From positions 124,001 through 188,000 of the forward strand of contig CAJOFA010000003.1 in the NCBI GenBank assembly GCA_905233985.1: a DNA stretch of 64,000 bases, written 5' to 3'. Of the stretch, positions 1 to 7,396 are shown one piece after another. Each line of letters begins with the position of its first letter. Positions within the stretch are counted from its first letter, which is position 1. The notes beneath the pieces are model-generated. The model was not told the origin of the DNA and ran no database searches. It saw nothing but the letters and a program-made list of their open reading frames with translations. Made by a program: the position numbers and the translations under genes. This DNA comes from an uncultured Prevotella sp. (lineage in GTDB: Bacteria; Bacteroidota; Bacteroidia; Bacteroidales; Bacteroidaceae).

Positions 1-637
1 TATGTCCCTGGAAGACAAGCCACTTCCAAGGACCTGTCTGTGCCTCGACAATACCCGACATCTGCATGGTACCCGTCAGGATAACTGCTGTTATCAGGCA
101 GAGACAGAGCGACATCTCATAGGATATCATCTGCACAGCACCACGCATGGCACTGACCACAGAGTATTTGTTGTTGGAACCCCATCCGGCGAGGAAGATA
201 CCAACCACGCCAATAGAAGAAATAGCGGTCAGCAGGAAGATTCCTACATTGAAGTCAAGAATCGTGGCTCCCTTGTTCCAAGGCAGGAACGAGAAGGCAC
301 CTACTGAACCGAAAATCACCAGCAACGGAGCTACTATATAAAGGAACTTGTCTGCCTTGTCAACAAAGAAGATCTCCTTGATGAGCATCTTGAACACGTC
401 GGCAAACACCTGCAGTATGCCCCAATAGCCTACGCGCATCGGGCCAAGACGGCACTGGAAATAGGCGCAGACCTTACGCTCCATGAATATCAATGCACAG
501 GCAATGAGCGCATAAGCCAACAGAATGGCAACACCCACCACCACACATTCAATCAATATTGCCAACCAGTCGGGGCATCCGACAGACACCCGAAGCAGTT
601 GGTCAAACCATTGTGTTATTATAGAAAAATCGAACAT
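1..637 (-). CDS. nuoH: NADH-quinone oxidoreductase subunit H (partial, 3' end outside window)
   Basis: This is the N-terminal 212 residues of the membrane subunit of complex I that lies at the junction between the peripheral and membrane arms and helps form the quinone site. Reading the minus strand from the ATG at 637 gives MFDFSIITQWFDQ, then a hydrophobic helix, then the family signature with MERKVCAYFQCRLGP followed by a GILQVFADVFKMLIKE segment. More membrane helices follow to the window edge. It starts only 4 bp after the nuoCD stop, so it is in the same operon. The gene is cut by the window boundary, not visibly broken. Confidence 0.95.
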   Translation of the reverse strand, partial: MFDFSIITQWFDQLLRVSVGCPDWLAILIECVVVGVAILLAYALIACALIFMERKVCAYFQCRLGPMRVGYWGILQVFADVFKMLIKEIFFVDKADKFLYIVAPLLVIFGSVGAFSFLPWNKGATILDFNVGIFLLTAISSIGVVGIFLAGWGSNNKYSVVSAMRGAVQMISYEMSLCLCLITAVILTGTMQMSGIVEAQTGPWKWLVFQGH

Positions 638-641
638 AATA

Positions 642-2255
642 TTATCTGTCAATGTCAGGAATTACAAAGTCAATAGCTGCACCCGTAGCCACGAGGTCGG
701 CAATCTTCTGCCCACGCAGCATCGGATCAAGCGCACCCGTCAGCGAGAGTCCCATCGGACGCATCTTCAAACGATACGGGCTCTTGTCGCCACGTGAGTC
801 AAGATAGACGCCAAACTCACCGCTGGCACCCTCGACAGAGAAGTACCACTGTCCTTCGGGCACCTTGATAATGGGCTTCTGCTTCACATAGAAGTCGCCG
901 GCGGGGATGTTGTCAATGAGCTGCTCGATGATATGCAGACTCTGATACATCTCCTTAATGTGACAGGTGTAACGGTCCATCGTGTCGCAGCCCGTCATCG
1001 TAACCTGCTCCCACTCCACCTTGTCGTACATATCGTACGGGTGATTCTTACGCACATCGTTCTTCCAGCCTGAGGCACGTCCGGCAGGACCTGTCACGGC
1101 ATACGAGATGCAGTCGGCCTTCGACATCGGCCCCACACCCTCAAAACGGTTATGGGTAATGATGTTGTCACCAAAGACATCAACATACTCCTGAATGATG
1201 GGCTTCATGTAAGCTACAAGCTTCTTCACATTCTGGACGAAGTTCGGGTCAATATCATCCTGCAAGCCACCGATACGGTAGTAGTTCTGAATCAGACGTC
1301 CACCGGTGGTTTCCTCCATGCAGTTCAGCACATGCTCACGGTCGCGCATCGAATAAAGGAATGCCGTGAGAGCACCCATATCCTGAGCGCAGCAACCCAC
1401 GTACAACAGATGGGAGTCAATACGCTGCAACTCATCCATGATAGTGCGGATGTACTTGATACGGTCAGTCAGTTCTACGCCTAATCCCTCTTCGATAACA
1501 CCCACCAGTGCATGGCGGTGCATCATGGCACTCAGATAGTTAAGCCTATCCGTTAAAGCAAGAGTTTGAGGATAGGTATAGCTCTCGCACATCTTCTCAA
1601 TACCGCGATGGATATAGCCCAAATGCGGATAGACGCGCTTCACGGTTTCTCCATCAAGCACAGTTTGCAAGCGAAGCACACCATGTGTCGAGGGATGCTG
1701 CGGACCGATGTTGATAACATAGTCGTCGCTGGCAAACAGCTTGTTCTGCTTCGACTGCAGGTTGCCGTCTTTATCAATAAAGTATTCCAAACCGTAATCG
1801 GGTTCAATGTCGTCCTCTAAGGTGTATTCGTCATTGAACTTCCAGTCCTTACGGAAGGGGAAGCCCTTGAAGTCACTGCGCAGGAACAGGCGACGCATAT
1901 CGGGATGACCGAGGAACACGATACCATAGAAGTCATATACCTCACGCTCCAACAGGTCGGCCACATGCCAGATCTTTGAAACGGTAGGAATATAAGGAAT
2001 CAGCTGACCGTCAGTCTCGCCGGTTCCGTTTGACGACATGCCATCACCGCAAACCTGACTCTTGGCCAGCATCTTCACGCTGCAACGCTCATGCGTCTCG
2101 CTGTTCTCTAAGATATAAATACAGCCGAGGCCTTCTTCTGCGCCGAAGTCCTCACCCACAATCGTTACCAGATAGTCAAAACCTTTCTGGTTCTTCAAGT
2201 TCTGCATCTCCTGTGCGAACTTGTCAAAGTCGAATGATAAGAACTCCAGTTTCAT
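642..2255 (-). CDS. nuoCD: NADH-quinone oxidoreductase fused subunit C/D
   Basis: This 537-residue protein fuses the 30-kDa (NuoC) and 49-kDa (NuoD) subunits of the complex I peripheral arm, which carry electrons to quinone near cluster N2. The NuoC part covers about residues 1-145 and contains the signature EREVYDFYGIVFLGHPDMRR (about 103-122). A short linker leads to NuoD from about 178, with NIGPQHPSTHGVLRL. The rest matches the 49-kDa subunit to the C-terminus, ending PDIDR. The start overlaps the nuoB stop by 4 bp (ATGA), which suggests translational coupling. nuoH follows directly, so nuoE, nuoF and nuoG are absent from their usual place. The fusion occurs in several bacterial groups. 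Confidence 0.96.
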   Translation of the reverse strand: MKLEFLSFDFDKFAQEMQNLKNQKGFDYLVTIVGEDFGAEEGLGCIYILENSETHERCSVKMLAKSQVCGDGMSSNGTGETDGQLIPYIPTVSKIWHVADLLEREVYDFYGIVFLGHPDMRRLFLRSDFKGFPFRKDWKFNDEYTLEDDIEPDYGLEYFIDKDGNLQSKQNKLFASDDYVINIGPQHPSTHGVLRLQTVLDGETVKRVYPHLGYIHRGIEKMCESYTYPQTLALTDRLNYLSAMMHRHALVGVIEEGLGVELTDRIKYIRTIMDELQRIDSHLLYVGCCAQDMGALTAFLYSMRDREHVLNCMEETTGGRLIQNYYRIGGLQDDIDPNFVQNVKKLVAYMKPIIQEYVDVFGDNIITHNRFEGVGPMSKADCISYAVTGPAGRASGWKNDVRKNHPYDMYDKVEWEQVTMTGCDTMDRYTCHIKEMYQSLHIIEQLIDNIPAGDFYVKQKPIIKVPEGQWYFSVEGASGEFGVYLDSRGDKSPYRLKMRPMGLSLTGALDPMLRGQKIADLVATGAAIDFVIPDIDR

Positions 2256-2959
2256 ACAGCAGCCTCCTTTTTCTTTAATTCGTCAACAAATTCCTGAGGC
2301 ACGTCAGTCACCACAATGGGTTCGCGGCGACGGTCACCCAGCTTGCGAGCAACAAGTTCCTCGTTCGACACACCGAGCTCACGCTCCTCCTTCGACTGCT
2401 TATGATTAGCACCACCGAAGAACTTTTCAATCTTTACCTTACGCTGCAGTTGCATCATGCCGTACATGATAGCTTCGGGACGCGGGGGACAACCAGGAAT
2501 GAAAACGTCAACGGGAACAATCTCCTCTATGCCTTTTACGACGTGATAGCTTGACTTAAACGGGCCGCCACTGATGGCACAGCCACCTACAGCGATGACA
2601 TATTTAGGCTCAGCCATCTCATCATACAGACGCTTGAGTGCCGGTGCCATTTTGTGCGTAATGGTTCCTGCACACATGATAAGGTCTGCCTGACGGGGAG
2701 AGTTACGCGTCACCTCGAAGCCGAAACGCGCAAAGTCATAACGCGAACAGCCGCAGGCCATGAACTCGATACCACAGCATGAGGTGGCAAAGGTCAGTGA
2801 CCATAGTGAATTGGCACGTCCCCAGTTGATGAGCTTGTCGAGTGAGCCGGTCACGACATTCACGCCGCCCTCATGCAACTCATCAACGAGCTTCTCCAGC
2901 GACGCGTTGTCGTTCCACTCCTCATAGGGGATGCTCTTAATCTTTGGTTTTATTTCCAT
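2252..2959 (-). CDS. nuoB: NADH-quinone oxidoreductase subunit B
   Basis: NuoB binds the terminal iron-sulfur cluster N2 of complex I. The ligand cysteines are visible in FATSCCGIEFMACG (adjacent CC), in LIMCAGTITHKMAP and in FIPGCPPRPEA. The product is 235 residues from the ATG at 2959 (MEIKPKIKSIPYEEW). The frame is open further upstream, but that stretch lies inside nuoA and has no similarity to the family, so the internal ATG is preferred. This start overlaps the nuoA 3' end by 10 bp and the stop overlaps nuoCD by 4 bp. The C-terminal 50 residues are charged and extend past the conserved core. Confidence 0.95.
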   Translation of the reverse strand: MEIKPKIKSIPYEEWNDNASLEKLVDELHEGGVNVVTGSLDKLINWGRANSLWSLTFATSCCGIEFMACGCSRYDFARFGFEVTRNSPRQADLIMCAGTITHKMAPALKRLYDEMAEPKYVIAVGGCAISGGPFKSSYHVVKGIEEIVPVDVFIPGCPPRPEAIMYGMMQLQRKVKIEKFFGGANHKQSKEERELGVSNEELVARKLGDRRREPIVVTDVPQEFVDELKKKEAAV

Positions 2960-3300
2960 TCCAGCGCTCCTTTCTTCCAGGCATAAGCCAGCCCGAATAC
3001 AAGTACAACCAAGAAGAATCCGATGCTCAGCAAGGCCGCGGCACCGAAATCCCTCACTACTACTGCCCATGGATAGAGGAAAACAGTTTCCACATCGAAC
3101 ATGAGGAAAAGGATGGCGAAGAGGTAGAAGCCGATATTAACAGGCAACCAAGACGAACCGCGCGTGGGAATACCACACTCGTAGGGCTCACCTTTCACCT
3201 TGTTATAGCTTCGCGGACCTATCAGCTTAGCAATGACGTAAGCCGCCGCCACCAATGTAATAGCCGTTATTACAACGGTAATTAACAAAGTAAAATTCAT
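2950..3300 (-). CDS. nuoA: NADH-quinone oxidoreductase subunit A
   Basis: NuoA is a small three-helix membrane subunit of complex I. The product is 116 residues from the ATG at 3300 (MNFTLLITVV). It has a first helix at about 3-25, the loop motif GPRSYNKVKGEPYECGIP carrying the family's conserved Cys, and two further helices including LFLMFDVETVFLYPWAV, which is characteristic of NuoA. A longer reading starting at 3345 would overlap the -7 promoter element and is rejected. It is the first gene of the minus-strand nuo operon. Confidence 0.95.
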   Translation of the reverse strand: MNFTLLITVVITAITLVAAAYVIAKLIGPRSYNKVKGEPYECGIPTRGSSWLPVNIGFYLFAILFLMFDVETVFLYPWAVVVRDFGAAALLSIGFFLVVLVFGLAYAWKKGALEWK

Positions 3301-3342
3301 AATGTGTCTATAATATATTACGTATTCTCGCGAATTTGCGTG

Positions 3343-3350
3343 CAAAGGTA
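3343..3350 (-). promoter_or_regulatory. -7 promoter element of the nuo operon
   Basis: On the minus strand the sequence is TACCTTTG, matching the Bacteroidetes -7 consensus TAnnTTTG. It lies about 43 bp upstream of the nuoA ATG. The -33 position is not a clear TTTG. Confidence 0.6.
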
Positions 3351-3403
3351 CTAAAAATTTCGCGAAGAATCCGCATATTTATGGAAAAAGTTTGCAAAAT
3401 AAT

Positions 3404-4069
3404 TTAAGTCCGCTCCACTTCCAACAATTCCGAGGGATGTGTGATGAGGGTCGTGGCGCCGTGAGCCAGCAGAAACTCCCTGTCACGGAAGCCCCAAAGC
3501 ACGCTGATGCAGGGCAATCCGCTGTTACGGGCCGTCATGATATCCACATCGCTATCGCCGATATAGACAGGGTGAAAGGTGGAGAGTTTAGAGTTCTGAG
3601 ATAGTTGTTGAAGTGCTTCCAACACGGTGTCGGGGGCGGGTTTCTTGCGGATGCCGGCTGCCTCGTGCTCGCCGATAGCCACATCAACGACATCCCCGAA
3701 GAAATGACTGACCAGCTCCTGGGTAGCAGCCATAAACTTATTGCTCACCACAGCAATATGCTTGCCTCGACGATGCAGTTCGGAGAGCAGTTCCGGGATG
3801 CCATCATAAGGATGCGTAGTATCTAACGAGTGTTCAAGATAGTATTGACGAAATGAACTTAAAACACTGGCGTACTGAGGATTATCAACACTATCAGGAA
3901 TGGCACGTTCGATGAGTTTTGCCACACCGTTACCCACAAAACGACGCACGTCATCGACAGAATGCTCTGGCATGTTGTGCTGGCGCAGAGCATAGTTCAC
4001 GGAGGCTGCAAGATCGCCTATTGTATCAAGCAATGTCCCGTCGAGGTCGAAGATATAGGTATCGAACAT
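3404..4069 (-). CDS. gph: HAD-family phosphoglycolate phosphatase-like hydrolase
   Basis: This is a haloacid dehalogenase superfamily phosphatase, subfamily IA, most like phosphoglycolate phosphatase. All four HAD motifs are visible: FDLDGTLLDT with the nucleophile Asp at the N-terminus, AVVSN, a KPAPDTV lysine motif and YIGDSDVDIMTA. From the ATG at 4069 it has 221 residues. An in-frame ATG at 4123 overlaps the malQ stop (ATGA) and would add 18 residues rich in S, P, I and M, encoded by a 9-nt repeat. The overlap supports that start, while family similarity supports 4069. It is probably cotranscribed with malQ. Substrate specificity within the family is not certain from sequence. Confidence 0.85.
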   Translation of the reverse strand: MFDTYIFDLDGTLLDTIGDLAASVNYALRQHNMPEHSVDDVRRFVGNGVAKLIERAIPDSVDNPQYASVLSSFRQYYLEHSLDTTHPYDGIPELLSELHRRGKHIAVVSNKFMAATQELVSHFFGDVVDVAIGEHEAAGIRKKPAPDTVLEALQQLSQNSKLSTFHPVYIGDSDVDIMTARNSGLPCISVLWGFRDREFLLAHGATTLITHPSELLEVERT

Positions 4070-4123
4070 GGGGCAAATGGGGCTAATAGGACTCATGGGG
4101 CTTATCTGTCCTACGGGAGTCAT
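4070..4123. repeat. degenerate 9-nt tandem repeat at the gph start
   Basis: Six consecutive 9-nt units can be read on the plus strand: ggggcaaat, ggggctaat, aggactcat, ggggcttat, ctgtcctac, gggagtcat. The array exactly fills the space between the ATG that overlaps the malQ stop and the conserved start of the phosphatase. It stays in frame and would encode a low-complexity leader. Confidence 0.7.
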
Positions 4124-6744
4124 AAGGCTCTGCGACTTCGGGTAATCATTGTCTTTATCTTATTATTATAGCGCTCGGCACGCAGCAGTTCCTCGATGGT
4201 CAGGTGCATACGCCACTGCCATCGGTTGTAGGGGTCACTGGGCGTATTGATGCGCTCGGCACGCACATCCTTCCCACGCAACTCACCGTCCATCGCCAAC
4301 CAGTCTTGCAGTTGCAGAATACAGAACATCGACGGACAATAGAGATGACGGGCTATGATTTCCTCTGCCAGATGAGCAGGTAACTGCTGAGGCACCCTAC
4401 CCTCTTTCTGCAACATGGTAATATAGTAGCGCTGTGTGCGCTCAGGACTCTCTTCCCACCACAAGCGCATCGGCGGCATGTCATGGGTAGAGATGGTACA
4501 TACACTCCGCTTCGGATAGGCATCCACATGGGCAAACTCCTGTCCCTGCTGCTTCGGCATGGCCTGAATCTCAAGGGTGAGGATGCGCAGCTGGTCGAGC
4601 ACAGGTTGCACACAGTCGGGCAGCATACCGAGGTCTTCGGCACAGACGAGCATCCGCGTGTCATGCAGAATGGCAGGCAACCGCTTCAGAGCCTGTGCCC
4701 CCCAGTAGAAGTTATGACGCTGATAGAAGAAGTTGTTATAGATGCGGCAGAAGGCATCTTTCTGCTCCGCACTCAGCGAGTCATAGATGGGTTCATTGAG
4801 TACGCCGATACGGGGATGGTACATGTCTGCCTGCCGCGGGTCTTCAACGAACAAGACATTACTGATGAGACGATAAAGACCGTCACGTATCCAGACGCTG
4901 TGCTCATCGTTACGTCCTTCAAAATATTGCTCTACCTGTCGCTGGGTACGATATTCGGCCTTCAGGTCGTAGAGACCATAGGCCTTGGGCAGCAGGAAGT
5001 TTTCACGGACATATTGTGCATGAATACCAAAGAAGCGCTCTATGATTCGGTCGTTGATGTAAGGCTGCGTATAGAGCTCCTTGCGGAACGGCAACCCAAA
5101 GTATTCGATTTCGCCCACCGTCAGGGGCAATGCGGGAGAGAAATGACCCATGATACCACTCACGGCGTCAACAGGAATCTCCCAGATACGGAAGAAGCCC
5201 AGCACATGATCGATGCGTAACGCGTCGAAATACTGCTCCATGTGGCTGAGACGGTGACGGAACCACTCCTTCAACCCCTCACCCTCCAGATTGTCCCAGT
5301 TATAGGTGGGGAATCCCCAGTTCTGACCATTGACGGAGAACGCGTCAGGCGGCGCCCCCGCCGACATGTCGATATGGAACAGTTTCGGGTGTACCGTCGT
5401 TTCCACGCTTTCACGATTCATACCAATAGGCAAATCCCCCTTGAGGATGATACCCTTGGAACGGGCATAGTCGGCAGCCTCCTTCAGCTGGCGGTGTAAA
5501 TGGTACTGGGTAAAGAGTATTTGTTGAGGGTCAAGGGTGGAGAATTGAACATAATCCTTCAACCAGTAGTCATTTTCCTCCTGCCACTCCTTAAACTCGT
5601 CAGATTGTAGCGTCTGCTGCCCCTGTTCCTCGAAGAACTCGCGGATGTAAGCGTTCTTCACACGGTCAACAGCCTCGTAGTCACTATATGCCAGCGCGTT
5701 CAGTTCACGCTGCTGACGACGATAGGCCGTCATGCGTTGCTTTGATTTCAGAGAACCCAAAGCCTCCAGATCCATATAATGGGGATGCAAGGCAAAAGCG
5801 CTCACAATGTTATACGGATAGCTGTCGCCCCAGCGATGGGTCAGCGTCGTGTCGCACACCGGCAACGTCTGGATGACCCTCATGCCCGTCACCTCAGCCC
5901 AATCAACAAAGCGCCGCAGGTCACCGAAGTCACCCACACCATAACTATGTTCCGAACGTAGCGAAAAGACAGGAACTACCACACCTGCGGCCCGCCATTC
6001 ATCTTCCTTGACACGCAACATTCCGCCATGTAGCACAAGGACCGAACCGTCTTTTTGCTGTGTGCTGAGGGCAGAGGGTTCCGTGATGCTCCGATTCTCC
6101 CCCTCTTCCCAAGCCGTCAGTTCATGGGTGGCATCATCCACAATCACATATTTATATTCTATGGGCAGCAACATACCCAGGGCATTGACCGAAAGCAGCC
6201 ACTCATGCTGTCCAGCATACTCCATACGCAAATAGCGGGAAGTGTTCCACGCCCCTAATGCGGGATGGCTGCCGCAAATGGCTACGGCCTGTCCATACCT
6301 CAACTGAGGTGCAGAGATGCGGAACACCAGTGTGTGGCGGAACAAGGGCAAGGGCAGCGCCTTTACCTCTTCGCCCACGGCACGGTGCGTCATGACGGCA
6401 TAGGCGTTACTATAAAGATGAGCACAGAGCGGACGGTCACGCCACTGGTCGGGAAACACATAGTCGCGCGTAGCATCGAAGGCATAGCGCCGGGGAATGT
6501 CGTCCCATTCACGACGCAGGACGATTCCGTCAGCGTCGCACACCTCGTAGGCATAGCATATCTCGCTCACCGGATGCTGCCTCGTTTCCAGTGCCGCCGT
6601 CTCCAAAGTCCACTGTTGTCCGTCGTCCGTCAACATCGGCAACCGACGGCAGCGTTCCATTCCGTCGCTGCTGCGATAAGTGATACAGACATACAGGCTT
6701 TCGCCCCACGCCGTACCATACTCAATACTGAACCTTAGTTTCAT
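4120..6744 (-). CDS. malQ: 4-alpha-glucanotransferase with two N-terminal CBM20 domains
   Basis: This GH77 disproportionating enzyme transfers glucan segments between malto-oligosaccharides and releases glucose. The product is 874 residues from the ATG at 6744 (MKLRFSIEYGTAWGE). Two starch-binding CBM20-like domains come first (about 1-105 and 127-230; the second has ICGSHPALGAWN), then the GH77 barrel (about 255-850). The catalytic region RIDHVLGFFRIWEIP lies near residue 510, and the acid/base motif VCAEDLGMLPD near 700. This architecture matches the plant DPE2-like group. No signal peptide is seen, so it should be cytoplasmic. It is followed by gph with a 4-bp overlap and has a full Bacteroidetes promoter just upstream. 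Confidence 0.93.
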   Translation of the reverse strand: MKLRFSIEYGTAWGESLYVCITYRSSDGMERCRRLPMLTDDGQQWTLETAALETRQHPVSEICYAYEVCDADGIVLRREWDDIPRRYAFDATRDYVFPDQWRDRPLCAHLYSNAYAVMTHRAVGEEVKALPLPLFRHTLVFRISAPQLRYGQAVAICGSHPALGAWNTSRYLRMEYAGQHEWLLSVNALGMLLPIEYKYVIVDDATHELTAWEEGENRSITEPSALSTQQKDGSVLVLHGGMLRVKEDEWRAAGVVVPVFSLRSEHSYGVGDFGDLRRFVDWAEVTGMRVIQTLPVCDTTLTHRWGDSYPYNIVSAFALHPHYMDLEALGSLKSKQRMTAYRRQQRELNALAYSDYEAVDRVKNAYIREFFEEQGQQTLQSDEFKEWQEENDYWLKDYVQFSTLDPQQILFTQYHLHRQLKEAADYARSKGIILKGDLPIGMNRESVETTVHPKLFHIDMSAGAPPDAFSVNGQNWGFPTYNWDNLEGEGLKEWFRHRLSHMEQYFDALRIDHVLGFFRIWEIPVDAVSGIMGHFSPALPLTVGEIEYFGLPFRKELYTQPYINDRIIERFFGIHAQYVRENFLLPKAYGLYDLKAEYRTQRQVEQYFEGRNDEHSVWIRDGLYRLISNVLFVEDPRQADMYHPRIGVLNEPIYDSLSAEQKDAFCRIYNNFFYQRHNFYWGAQALKRLPAILHDTRMLVCAEDLGMLPDCVQPVLDQLRILTLEIQAMPKQQGQEFAHVDAYPKRSVCTISTHDMPPMRLWWEESPERTQRYYITMLQKEGRVPQQLPAHLAEEIIARHLYCPSMFCILQLQDWLAMDGELRGKDVRAERINTPSDPYNRWQWRMHLTIEELLRAERYNNKIKTMITRSRRAL

Positions 6745-6747
6745 GAC

Positions 6748-6806
6748 TGCAAAGATAATCATTTTTTCCCTAACCGCAAAAAAGAATTATATGAAAAAAA
6801 CTTAAT
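6748..6806 (-). repeat. left arm of a 59-bp inverted repeat carrying the malQ promoter
   Basis: Read on the minus strand, this arm differs from the segment at 7316-7374 on the plus strand at only four of 59 positions by eye. Each arm contains a complete promoter facing outward, here towards malQ. Confidence 0.85.
6750..6780 (-). promoter_or_regulatory. malQ promoter
   Basis: On the minus strand TTTG (6777-6780) is followed by a 19-nt spacer and TATCTTTG (6750-6757), a perfect match to TTTG-N19-TAnnTTTG. The malQ ATG lies only 5 bp downstream of the -7 box. The transcript may therefore have almost no leader, or initiate inside the first codons. Confidence 0.75.
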
Positions 6807-6880
6807 AAACCCATGTCGCCCGAAGTATAGAAAGTGGCGGTGCCGCGCACCTTTACGGGTTCAGTCTTCTTTGTTTCCAT
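6770..6880 (-). pseudogene. 36-codon remnant reading frame running into the repeat arm
   Basis: On the minus strand an ATG at 6880 opens a frame beginning METKKTEPVKVRGTATFYTS. It is coding-like for about 23 codons, then changes to a hydrophobic run encoded by the inverted-repeat arm and stops at 6770. I do not recognise the protein. It looks like the 5' end of a small gene truncated where the repeat arm begins, but a fortuitous frame cannot be excluded. Confidence 0.35.
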
Positions 6881-6947
6881 TGAATACATAAATTAAACGA
6901 ATTTCTGCGCAAAGCGCTAACAATAAGCGTATTACCATAGTCAAAAG

Positions 6948-7073
6948 AAAGTTGCAAAGTTGCATTAAGCATTTTTCGAGGCGGAAAATTGAATTTTATG
7001 TTTAAAATATATATTATAATATATATTTTATTTTTTTCTCCATTTCTTAATGCAACTGCAACTTTGCAACTTT
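6948..7073. repeat. nested inverted repeat around a 28-bp perfect AT palindrome
   Basis: The centre (7003-7030) is a perfect 28-bp palindrome of only A and T (arms taaaatatatatta / taatatatatttta). It is flanked by outer arms built from AAAGTTGC units and ending ATTAAG: 6948-6969 on the plus strand and 7046-7073 on the minus strand, the right arm having an extra AGTTGC. The structure could form a long hairpin or cruciform. It lies between the divergent malQ and mltG genes, so it is not needed as a terminator for either. Confidence 0.75.
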
Positions 7074-7174
7074 GACACTTTTCAGTTCAATCCTTCATCC
7101 GCCTCCTCCATTCCTCTGTAGTCGGGGTTCTGTAGCCGTGACCGTCGTACACCAGCATGCCCTCACCCCGTGCC

Positions 7175-7239
7175 ACAAGGCACCTCACCGCTCACGAGGC
7201 GGCACCAAAGCAACGATGAGGCGGCACCGCGTCAAGCGT
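7175..7239. repeat. degenerate ~22-nt tandem repeat with AGGCGGCACC core
   Basis: Two 22-nt units (7196-7217 and 7218-7239) both begin GAGGCGGCACC. A weaker 21-nt unit precedes them, containing AAGGCACC. The same core word occurs in the repeat at 51967-51976. The rest of the 6881-7315 interval contains the nested palindrome and short TGTGACAT repeats (7287-7317). I see no convincing gene in it. Confidence 0.5.
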
Positions 7240-7315
7240 TTAATGCTATCCCTTGGGTACGAAGGTTGCGAGTAAACTGAGTAAAATGTGACATTGTGAC
7301 GTTGTGACATGTGAC

Positions 7316-7374
7316 ATTAAGCTTTTTTCATATAATTCTTTTTTGCGGTTAGGGGAAAAATGACTACCTTTGCA
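7316..7374 (+). repeat. right arm of the 59-bp inverted repeat carrying the mltG promoter
   Basis: This arm is the near-identical inverted copy of 6748-6806. It begins ATTAAG and ends with the mltG -7 box. The arms are separated by 509 bp. Confidence 0.85.
7342..7372 (+). promoter_or_regulatory. mltG promoter
   Basis: TTTG (7342-7345), a 19-nt spacer and TACCTTTG (7365-7372) match the Bacteroidetes consensus. Transcription should start near 7379, 18 bp before the mltG ATG. This rules out the in-frame TTG at 7370 as a start. Confidence 0.75.
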
Positions 7375-7396
7375 CTCGTATTCAAACCGAAAGGAC

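Noticed and set aside
7072..7275. A 67-codon plus-strand frame in the malQ-mltG gap
   Set aside because: Its sequence is Pro/His/Arg-rich, overlaps the 22-nt repeats, and lacks a promoter or homologous pattern.
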